Assembly (NCBI GenBank): GCA_016189825.1
Contig: JACPRR010000025.1
Span: 1-5,836 of the forward strand
Source of the DNA: Chloroflexota bacterium
GTDB taxonomy: Bacteria; Chloroflexota; Dehalococcoidia; JACPPY01
DNA length: 5,836 bases
Direction: 5' to 3'
The notes below the pieces were generated by a model, which worked only from the letters and a program-made list of their open reading frames with translations, searched no databases and was not told the origin of the DNA. A program made the position numbers and the translations under genes. This document shows, in pieces, positions 1-4,341 of the stretch; the stretch's first letter is position 1; the number at the start of each line of letters is the position of its first letter.

Positions 1-3
1 AAG

Positions 4-145
4 CGAAGCAATCCCCTTCAGCACCGAACCCCGGCCGCGGGCTGATGGCTTGGGGCTCCGCCAGCCACGCTCGTGCTAAATGGGATTGCTTCGTCCCGAG
101 GCGGGTCTCGCAATGACGTCTTCAACAACGAATTCGGACAGCCTC
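4..145. repeat. Intergenic repeat element, copy 1 (three modules)
   Basis: Non-coding DNA left of the regulator gene. It begins with CGAAGCAATCCC (4-15), whose exact 12-bp inverted copy GGGATTGCTTCG lies at 82-93. The second arm continues as GTCCC (93-97), a short CCCG/CGGG stem (95-98/102-105), and GCAAT (110-114), which is complementary to ATTGC at 85-89. TTCGGACAGCCTC follows at 133-145. The same three modules occur in the same order at 4268-4323. The layout looks like a dispersed palindromic intergenic repeat rather than a gene. The element may begin left of the window. A reading frame running through it on the plus strand has no recognisable protein content. Family identity and genome copy number are unknown. 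Confidence 0.55.
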
Positions 146-161
146 GAAATGGGCTATTTCG
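145..161. repeat. Small hairpin downstream of the MarR gene
   Basis: CGAAAT (145-150) and ATTTCG (156-161) form a perfect 6-bp stem around the loop GGGCT. It lies about 45 bp beyond the stop codon of the minus-strand regulator, so it could contribute to its 3' end. No T-run follows on either strand, so it is not a convincing intrinsic terminator. Confidence 0.35.
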
Positions 162-188
162 TACTAATGCCGGGTTTCGTCATCGCAT

Positions 189-202
189 CTCTGACGTCAG
201 AG
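189..202. repeat. Perfect 14-bp palindrome at the 3' end of the MarR gene
   Basis: CTCTGACGTCAGAG is fully self-complementary and contains TGACGTCA at its centre. It lies two bases beyond the stop codon (205-207) of the minus-strand regulator. It could be a protein-binding site or a short 3' hairpin (5-bp stem, ACGT loop). There is no T-run after it in the direction of marR transcription, which argues against a standard intrinsic terminator. Confidence 0.45.
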
Positions 203-204
203 TA

Positions 205-681
205 CTAGTCCTCCGCTTCGCCCAAAGCGCGCAGCACCCGCTCAAAGGTCTCCATGTCGGCTTTGGGAAACTGCCTTCTCATGACGGAATCGAGATCGTC
301 CGCGAGCTTGAGAATGGCCGGGCCAGTGTCCAACCCCTTTTCGGTGAGGAACAGGCGCACCGCCCTGCGGTCCTTGGGATCAGGCCGCCGTTCCACAAAG
401 CCGACCTTCTCCATGCGGTCGATGATGCCGGTGAGCGTGGATACGTCGATCGCGACGCGATTCGCCAGGTCGCTGAAGTTGATCCCGTCCTCCATCCACA
501 ACGCGCTGAACACAAAAAGCTGGGACGGGGTCAGCCCGAACACGGCCAGAGGCTGGTGGTACAGGTTATAGACCCGGCGTACCACCTTCCCCAGCTTGAA
601 GCAAAGGTGGCGTGTGGCATCATTCTTGGGTTGGAGTCCTTGCTGTCTGGCCCGTTCCTGGACCTGCTTGTCCGTTGGCAT
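205..681 (-). CDS. MarR-family winged-helix transcriptional regulator
   Basis: A 158-residue protein, near the usual MarR length of 140-160. The N-terminal helices (about 20-48) and the C-terminal helices (about 118-152) would form the dimer interface. The winged helix-turn-helix lies between them: a positioning helix about 68-77 (FSDLANRVAI), a recognition helix about 79-93 (STLTGIIDRMEKVG), and a beta-wing 95-115 with the family signature DPKDRRAVRLFLTEKG. MarR proteins bind palindromic operators as dimers and are usually released by small aromatic or acyl-CoA ligands. The gene is transcribed away from the crotonase-synthetase operon, with both promoters in the shared 234-bp gap, which is the typical arrangement for a local repressor that also represses itself. 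The ATG at 681 lies about 26 nt after the predicted transcription start and has only a weak purine-rich ribosome site (AGAGA). The family call is firm; the ligand and target are inferred from position. Confidence 0.93.
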   Translation of the reverse strand: MPTDKQVQERARQQGLQPKNDATRHLCFKLGKVVRRVYNLYHQPLAVFGLTPSQLFVFSALWMEDGINFSDLANRVAIDVSTLTGIIDRMEKVGFVERRPDPKDRRAVRLFLTEKGLDTGPAILKLADDLDSVMRRQFPKADMETFERVLRALGEAED

Positions 682-713
682 GCAGATTGTCTCTATGCTC
701 AGTATTCCAGGGC

Positions 714-743
714 ATTATAAGCGGCGTTTGAGACGAACGTCAA
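714..743 (-). promoter_or_regulatory. Sigma70-type promoter of the MarR gene
   Basis: Read on the minus strand, -35 TTGACG (plus-strand 738-743) and a perfect -10 TATAAT (714-719) are separated by 18 bp. The expected transcription start is near 707, giving a leader of about 26 nt before the ATG at 681. Eleven of twelve hexamer positions match the consensus, which is striking in GC-rich DNA. Confidence 0.75.
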
Positions 744-755
744 TTCGCCTTGACA
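738..755. promoter_or_regulatory. Candidate MarR operator between back-to-back -35 boxes
   Basis: GTCAA (739-743) and TTGAC (750-754) form a perfect inverted repeat around TTCGCC. The two arms are also the -35 boxes of the divergent promoters, so the symmetry partly follows from their arrangement. A dimeric repressor bound here would cover both -35 elements and shut off regulator and operon together. Assignment as the operator is inference. Confidence 0.45.
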
Positions 756-779
756 CCTGTTGGAATGGGAAAGTAACAT
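750..779 (+). promoter_or_regulatory. Sigma70-type promoter of the crotonase-synthetase operon
   Basis: A perfect -35 TTGACA (750-755) is followed after 18 bp by TAACAT (774-779), which matches four of six -10 positions. Transcription would start near 786, leaving about 130 nt of untranslated leader before the TTG start at 916. The weak -10 next to a perfect -35 would suit a regulated promoter. Confidence 0.6.
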
Positions 780-842
780 TGCGAGGCCAAGTTATGCCCG
801 CATATTAATACAAGCGAACTAAGTCATGTTGCATCCCCATGG

Positions 843-877
843 GTGGCGCAGGCGTCCCTGCCTGCGGGCCATGCCAC
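843..877 (+). repeat. Leader hairpin in the operon 5' region
   Basis: CGCAGGC (847-853) and GCCTGCG (860-866) form a perfect 7-bp GC-rich stem with loop GTCCCT. GTGG (843-846) can also pair with CCAC (874-877) around a seven-base bulge. The element lies in the predicted 5' untranslated region. It may be a dispersed palindromic repeat or a leader RNA structure. There is no U-run after it, so it is not an obvious terminator. Confidence 0.45.
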
Positions 878-896
878 AAATTCTCAGGCGTTTGTG
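875..896 (+). repeat. Second leader hairpin, overlapping the first
   Basis: CACAAA (875-880) and TTTGTG (891-896) form a perfect 6-bp stem around a 10-nt loop. It shares CAC (875-877) with the outer stem of the preceding hairpin, so the two pairings exclude each other. Its 3' side ends nine bases before the Shine-Dalgarno sequence at 906-912. Confidence 0.35.
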
Positions 897-905
897 TTAG
901 CAGCG

Positions 906-912
906 AAGGAGA
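906..912 (+). promoter_or_regulatory. Ribosome binding site that sets a TTG start
   Basis: AAGGAGA is a near-perfect Shine-Dalgarno, with its core ending four bases before TTG at 916. The frame is closed upstream by TAG at 898-900. No ATG or GTG occurs between that stop and the conserved crotonase core, so TTG is the only reasonable start. Confidence 0.7.
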
Positions 913-915
913 ACG

Positions 916-1650
916 TTGGGCAACGACGCAGTCAGGCTCGAAATCGATTCCGGCATCGCCATCATCACCCTCGATCGCCCGGAGGCGGGCAACGCGCTCG
1001 ATGCCGCCATGGCTTCGCAGCTCGGCGATGCCTGCGACCGCGCGAACCACGACGACTCTATACGGCTGGCGGTTATCCGCGGCGCAGGCAACGTCTTTTG
1101 CCGCGGCCGGGATTCAGAGGAGCGGTTGGGGGCGTCCGAGCTGGTGGCCTCTGTGGTCAAGCCGGTCGTCGCCGCGATAGGCGGAGATGCCCTGGGGGCA
1201 GGCCTCGAGTTGGCGCTTGCCTGCGATATTCGCATCGGCGCGGACAGCGCCCGCTTCGGCATGCCCCAGCTCCAATCCGGCCGGGTGCCACACGAGGGGG
1301 GCACGCAGCGCCTGCCTCGCATCGTGGGACGGGCCAGGGCATTGGATCTGCTGTTCGGCGGGGGGACCATCGACGCCGCCGAGGCGGCCCGGATCGGCCT
1401 GCTCAGCCGTGTGCTCCCAGCCCGCCTGGTCTGGCAAGAGACGTACGAGCTCGCGCTCAAGATGGCGGACATGGCGCCCTACTCCCTGCGCTTCGCCAAG
1501 GAGGCCATAGTCAAGGGGCTGGACATGACCCTGGACCAGGGGCTGCGCCTGGAGGCGGACCTGTACTTCCTCATGCATACCACGCACGACCGCGTGGAGG
1601 GCATCACCTCGTACCTGCAAAGGAGGAAGCCCCACTTCGAAGGAAAATGA
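916..1650 (+). CDS. Divergent enoyl-CoA hydratase/isomerase (crotonase) family protein
   Basis: A 244-residue crotonase-fold protein starting with TTG. The opening strand and turn IAIITLDRPEAGNAL (14-28), the oxyanion-hole strand VVAAIGGDALGAGLELALACDIRIG (84-108), FGMPQLQSGRVPHEGGTQRLPR (114-135) and the C-terminal trimer region ending RVEGITSYLQRRKPHF are all present. Glu98 matches Glu144 of rat mitochondrial enoyl-CoA hydratase. The position of the second catalytic glutamate, Glu164, is Gln118. The first oxyanion motif, usually F(C/A)AGADL, reads FCRGRD (61-66), and the loop to KPV (82-84) is 15 residues shorter than in the next gene. It binds an acyl-CoA by family, but simple syn-hydration is doubtful. 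Isomerase, lyase, hydrolase or partner-subunit roles are possible. A feruloyl-CoA hydratase-lyase is unlikely, because those keep the Glu164 equivalent and lose the other. The stop overlaps the next start (ATGA), implying coupled translation. Confidence 0.9.
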   Translation: MGNDAVRLEIDSGIAIITLDRPEAGNALDAAMASQLGDACDRANHDDSIRLAVIRGAGNVFCRGRDSEERLGASELVASVVKPVVAAIGGDALGAGLELALACDIRIGADSARFGMPQLQSGRVPHEGGTQRLPRIVGRARALDLLFGGGTIDAAEAARIGLLSRVLPARLVWQETYELALKMADMAPYSLRFAKEAIVKGLDMTLDQGLRLEADLYFLMHTTHDRVEGITSYLQRRKPHFEGK

Positions 1651-2384
1651 ACGCGTTCGAGACGGTCCTTTACGACAAGCAGGACGGCGTCGCATGCATC
1701 ACGCTGAACCGTCCTCAAAAGCTCAATGCCTACAATATGCGCATGCGGGACGAGCTCTACGAGGTCCTGGGCGCCATAAGGGATGACCCCGAGGTCCGGG
1801 TCGCGGTGCTCAAGGCTGCGGGCGAGAAAGCGTTCTGCGCCGGCGCAGACCTCAGCGAGTTTCTCACCGCGCCCTCCCCCATTGTCGCCCGCCAGGTGCG
1901 CTGGGAACGCGACGTGTGGGGCCGGTTCCTCGGCGTCCCTCAGCCCATTATCGCGGCGGTCCATGGCTTTGTGCTCGGCTCGGGGATCGAGATGGCTCTG
2001 TGTTGCGACATCCGCATAGCGAGCGACGACGCCCAGTTCGGCCTGCCCGAGACCCAGCTCGGCATCATTCCGGCGGCGGGGGGGACCCAGACCCTGCCAC
2101 GCGTGATCGGGCGAGGCAAGGCGCTTGAGATGCTGCTCACCGGGTCGAGGCTCGACTCACGCCAGGCCCTTTACCTCGGCCTGGTCAACGCGGTCGTCTC
2201 CCGGCCGGAACTCCTGCCGGCGGCGGAGAAAATGGCGCGCACTATAGCCTCGTACGACCCGCGCGCGGTGCGAGCGGTGAAGGAGGCTGTGGTACGCGGG
2301 CTCGATCTGCCCCTCGCCGACGGCATCAAGCTCGAAAGCCAGTTGAGCGCCAACGTGCAGTGCGCGAGGCGGCTGGACAAGTAG
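1647..2384 (+). CDS. Enoyl-CoA hydratase/isomerase family protein, short C-terminus
   Basis: A 245-residue crotonase with a canonical active site. VACITLNRPQKLNAYN (15-30) opens the fold. FCAGADL (63-69) and HGFVLGSGIEMALCCDIRI (106-124) provide the oxyanion hole. Glu115 and Glu135 (in FGLPETQLGIIPAAGGTQTLPR) match the two catalytic glutamates of enoyl-CoA hydratase, so it can be expected to add water across 2-enoyl-CoA double bonds. The ATG lies within ATGA, overlapping the previous stop by four bases and preceded by AAGGA (1640-1644). An open frame extends upstream to 843, but that part is only the antisense-like shadow of the previous gene. The protein ends QLSANVQCARRLDK, lacking the usual final segment (D..EG..AF..KR.P.F) that the first crotonase retains; it is 16 residues shorter there. 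Substrate is unknown. It differs enough from its neighbour that a recent duplication is unlikely. Confidence 0.92.
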   Translation: MNAFETVLYDKQDGVACITLNRPQKLNAYNMRMRDELYEVLGAIRDDPEVRVAVLKAAGEKAFCAGADLSEFLTAPSPIVARQVRWERDVWGRFLGVPQPIIAAVHGFVLGSGIEMALCCDIRIASDDAQFGLPETQLGIIPAAGGTQTLPRVIGRGKALEMLLTGSRLDSRQALYLGLVNAVVSRPELLPAAEKMARTIASYDPRAVRAVKEAVVRGLDLPLADGIKLESQLSANVQCARRLDK

Positions 2385-2442
2385 GGCGACCGCGGGCCGC
2401 CGCTGCAATTCCCTGTCCCTCCCCTTTTGCGCGAACCATCCG

Positions 2443-2481
2443 GCTGACAGTAACATATACGGCTGCAAAATATCCGTCAGC
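2443..2481. promoter_or_regulatory. Inverted repeat in the gap before the synthetase gene
   Basis: GCTGAC (2443-2448) and GTCAGC (2476-2481) are perfect inverted arms separated by 27 bp. Between them lies AGTAACAT (2449-2456), an exact copy of the octamer that includes the -10 of the operon promoter (772-779). A poor sigma70 match (CTGACA 2444-2449, then A/T-rich 2467-2473) also lies here. This may be a secondary promoter or operator inside the 152-bp gap, but the evidence is modest. Confidence 0.25.
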
Positions 2482-2509
2482 GAAACAACTTCATTGTGCG
2501 GAGGAAGAG

Positions 2510-2527
2510 GCTCCTGCCAGAAGGAGC
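2510..2527 (+). promoter_or_regulatory. Shine-Dalgarno within a hairpin, synthetase gene
   Basis: AAGGAG (2521-2526) lies ten bases before the ATG at 2537 and is the best ribosome site for the synthetase gene. It falls almost entirely in the 3' arm of a perfect 6-bp hairpin, GCTCCT (2510-2515) / AGGAGC (2522-2527) with loop GCCAGA. In mRNA this would hide the ribosome site unless opened by upstream translation, a factor or temperature. A second purine-rich stretch (GGAGGAAGAGG, 2500-2510) overlaps the 5' arm. Confidence 0.5.
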
Positions 2528-2536
2528 GAAACAGTC

Positions 2537-4099
2537 ATGAATACAACCGAGTTTCTCACTATCGCCGCGGCCATAGTACCCGACCGGCCGGCGGTGATCT
2601 TCGAAGGCAAGGAGTTCACCTTCGCGCAAATCGCTGAGCGGTCCAACCGGCTGGCCAACGCGCTCCTCGCTATGGGAATCAAGAAAGGCGACCGCATAGC
2701 AGTAATCCAGGTCAACTGCAACGAGTACCTGGAGATATACAACGCGGTGGCGAAGGTCGCCGGGATAATGGCGCCGCTGAACTTCAGGGCCAAGGAAGAC
2801 GAGCTTACCTACATGCTCACCAACTCAGAGTCGCAGGTCCTGTTCGTCGGCGACCGCTACCTGGACCTGGCGCGCCGGATGCGCGCCAGCCTGCCCGCGG
2901 TGCAGCAGTACGTCTCGATCGATTCCAGGCAGCCCGACATGCTGTACTACAAGGACCTTATCGCCGGGTACCCGGGGGACGAAGTGTTCGCCGAGATCGA
3001 CGATAATGATGTCACTATCCTGATGTACACCGCGGGCACCACCGGGCGTCCCAAGGGCGTCCCGCAGCGCCACTCGGGGTTCGCTTCCTATATGCTCAAC
3101 AACGTCCAGCCCGCCGACCCCGAGGTCAACGAGGTGAACCTGCTCACCGTGCCCCTGTACCACGTCGCCGGGATACAGGCGATGCTCGCTGCCACCTACG
3201 GGGGCAGGACGCTGGCGATGATGCGCCAGTTCGAGGTCAAGGAATGGATGGAGACCGTGCAGCGGACCAGGGCCACACGCGCCATGCTCGTGCCCACCAT
3301 GCTCAAGAGGGTGATCGACGACCCTGACTTCAACAAGTACGACCTCTCCAGCCTCAAGGTGATCACCTACGGTGCTGCGCCCATGCCTTTCGAGGTCGTC
3401 AAGAAGGCGATCGAGATGCTGCCCGAGGTGCGCTTCATCAACGCCTTCGGCCAGACCGAGACCGCGTCAACGATCTGTATGCTCGGCCCGGAGGACCACG
3501 ACCTGCGCTGCGAGCCCGTGCTCAAGGAGAAGAAACTGAGGCGCCTCCAGGCCTCCATCGGCCACCCGCTCCCCGATGTCGAGATGAAGGTGATCGACCC
3601 CGAGAGCGGCGCGGACCTGGCCCTCGGCGAGACCGGCATGATCGTGGCCCGCGGGCCGCGCGTGATGAGCGGCTACTGGAACGACGCAGAGAAGACCAGG
3701 CAGGCCATGACCGCCGAGGGCTGGCTGCGCACCAGCGACATGGGCTACCAGGACGAAGACGGCTACTTCTATCTCGCCGGGCGCGCCGACGACATGATCA
3801 TACGCGGCGGCGAGAACATCTCCCCCGAGGAGGTGGAGCAGGTGCTGCACTCGCATCCCAAGCTCGACGAAGTCGCCGTAATCGGCGTTCCCGATACCGA
3901 GTGGGGCCAGGAAGTGATGGCGGTTTGCGTGCTCAAGGCGGAGCAGACGGCGACGCCGGAGGAAGTCATCGACTTCTGCCGCAACAGGATTTCCAGCTTC
4001 AAGCGCCCCAGGTATGTGGTCTTCTGCGAGGCGCTGCCCCGCAACCCCATGGGCAAGGTGCTCAAGCGGAACCTCCGCGAAGAGTACGGGCAGAAGTAG
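2537..4099 (+). CDS. Acyl-CoA synthetase (AMP-forming), class I adenylate-forming family
   Basis: A 520-residue enzyme of normal length for the family. It activates a carboxylate with ATP to an acyl-adenylate and then transfers it to CoA in the cytoplasm. Core motifs appear in order: A3 phosphate loop YTAGTTGRPKG (164-174), GAAPM acyl-site motif (279-283), A5 NAFGQTE (302-308), A7 RTSDMGY (398-404) with Asp401 as ribose ligand, hinge/A8 GRADDMIIRGGENISPEEVE (415-434), and A10 PMGK (504-507) with Lys507 as the adenylation lysine. Nothing essential is missing. TSD replaces the common TGD in A7, a mild variation. The frame is open back to 2360, but conserved sequence begins just after the ATG at 2537, which has AAGGAG upstream. 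It is co-directional with the two crotonases after a 152-bp gap and probably supplies their substrate. Acid specificity (aromatic, alicyclic, medium or long chain) cannot be read from the sequence. Confidence 0.93.
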   Translation: MNTTEFLTIAAAIVPDRPAVIFEGKEFTFAQIAERSNRLANALLAMGIKKGDRIAVIQVNCNEYLEIYNAVAKVAGIMAPLNFRAKEDELTYMLTNSESQVLFVGDRYLDLARRMRASLPAVQQYVSIDSRQPDMLYYKDLIAGYPGDEVFAEIDDNDVTILMYTAGTTGRPKGVPQRHSGFASYMLNNVQPADPEVNEVNLLTVPLYHVAGIQAMLAATYGGRTLAMMRQFEVKEWMETVQRTRATRAMLVPTMLKRVIDDPDFNKYDLSSLKVITYGAAPMPFEVVKKAIEMLPEVRFINAFGQTETASTICMLGPEDHDLRCEPVLKEKKLRRLQASIGHPLPDVEMKVIDPESGADLALGETGMIVARGPRVMSGYWNDAEKTRQAMTAEGWLRTSDMGYQDEDGYFYLAGRADDMIIRGGENISPEEVEQVLHSHPKLDEVAVIGVPDTEWGQEVMAVCVLKAEQTATPEEVIDFCRNRISSFKRPRYVVFCEALPRNPMGKVLKRNLREEYGQK

Positions 4100-4112
4100 C
4101 GGGATAGGGCAC

Positions 4113-4130
4113 GCAGTCGGGTTCGACTGT
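4113..4130 (+). terminator. Hairpin after the synthetase gene, possible weak terminator
   Basis: CAGTCG (4114-4119) and CGACTG (4124-4129) form a perfect 6-bp stem with loop GGTT, extendable by one G-U pair (4113/4130). It begins 14 bases after the stop codon. The downstream bases (CCTCTGTACC) lack a U-run, so Rho-independent termination would be inefficient. It may instead stabilise the mRNA 3' end. Confidence 0.35.
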
Positions 4131-4167
4131 CCTCTGTACCCAATGAAGTCGCCGCTCTCTTTCTGTC

Positions 4168-4187
4168 ATTCCCGCGGAAGCGGGAAT
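4168..4187. repeat. ATTCCC-N8-GGGAAT palindromic repeat
   Basis: ATTCCCGC (4168-4175) and GCGGGAAT (4180-4187) form a perfect 8-bp inverted repeat around GGAA, with flanks TGTC and CCAGG. The pattern matches the 20-bp ATTCCC-N8-GGGAAT format of Neisseria dRS3 elements, and similar units occur in many environmental genomes. Translating through it yields peptides such as WIPASAGMTE and LDSRFRGNDR, a known source of spurious protein predictions. It is non-coding here. Confidence 0.7.
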
Positions 4188-4247
4188 CCAGGCAGGCCAA
4201 TAGTATGTCGTCCTGGCCTCACTTCCAGCTACGACTTCTTTCAAAGC

Positions 4248-4267
4248 GTTCTTCCCCCGGGAAGGAC
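4248..4267. repeat. Hairpin in the gap before the kelch gene
   Basis: GTTCTTCC (4248-4255) pairs with GGAAGGAC (4260-4267), eight pairs including one G-U, around loop CCCG. It directly abuts the repeat element that follows and competes with it for GGAC (4264-4267). No T-run and no obvious promoter accompany it. Confidence 0.35.
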
Positions 4268-4323
4268 CGAAGCAATCCGAGCTATTCGCATCAGGTACGG
4301 ATTGCGTCCCTTCGGACAGCCTC
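4264..4323. repeat. Intergenic repeat element, copy 2 (three modules)
   Basis: CGAAGCAATCC (4268-4278), GGATTGC-GTCCC (4299-4310) and TTCGGACAGCCTC (4311-4323) reproduce, in the same order, the modules at 4-14, 83-97 and 133-145. Here they are packed closely, and the middle module lacks the TTC found in copy 1. GCAATCCG (4272-4279) and CGGATTGC (4298-4305) form a perfect 8-bp stem around an 18-nt loop, with additional GGAC/GTCC or CCGAA/TTCGG pairing outside. The last module ends 18 bases before the first possible kelch start. Confidence 0.55.
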
Positions 4324-4341
4324 AGCAAGATTCGCTGGTCC

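Noticed and set aside
4..93. The 12-bp inverted repeats at 4-15 and 82-93 as insertion-sequence ends or a CRISPR repeat
   Set aside because: Only 66 bp lie between them, with no transposase, no evenly spaced repeat-spacer series and no visible target duplication; a palindromic intergenic repeat fits better.
73..720. Long plus-strand open frame opposite the MarR gene (215 codons)
   Set aside because: It lies antisense to a clear MarR protein, has no recognisable domain or ribosome site, and runs through the repeat region and both promoters. High GC content explains the open frame.
843..877. The leader hairpin as a Rho-independent terminator or classical attenuator
   Set aside because: No U-run follows the stem, and no leader peptide with a biased codon run precedes it.
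843..1646. N-terminal extension of the second crotonase frame back to 843
   Set aside because: The upstream translation is low-complexity Arg/Gly/Pro-rich sequence out of frame with the first crotonase. The conserved domain begins just after the ATG at 1647, which has AAGGA in front.
1114..1695. Large minus-strand open frames across the first crotonase (also 897-1472)
   Set aside because: These are antisense shadows of a well-conserved coding frame; the translations show no domain and compete with each other.
2360..2536. Upstream extension of the acyl-CoA synthetase to a GTG at 2360
   Set aside because: It would overlap the end of the second crotonase, adds 59 residues without family similarity, and bypasses the ATG at 2537 with AAGGAG upstream, where conserved sequence begins.
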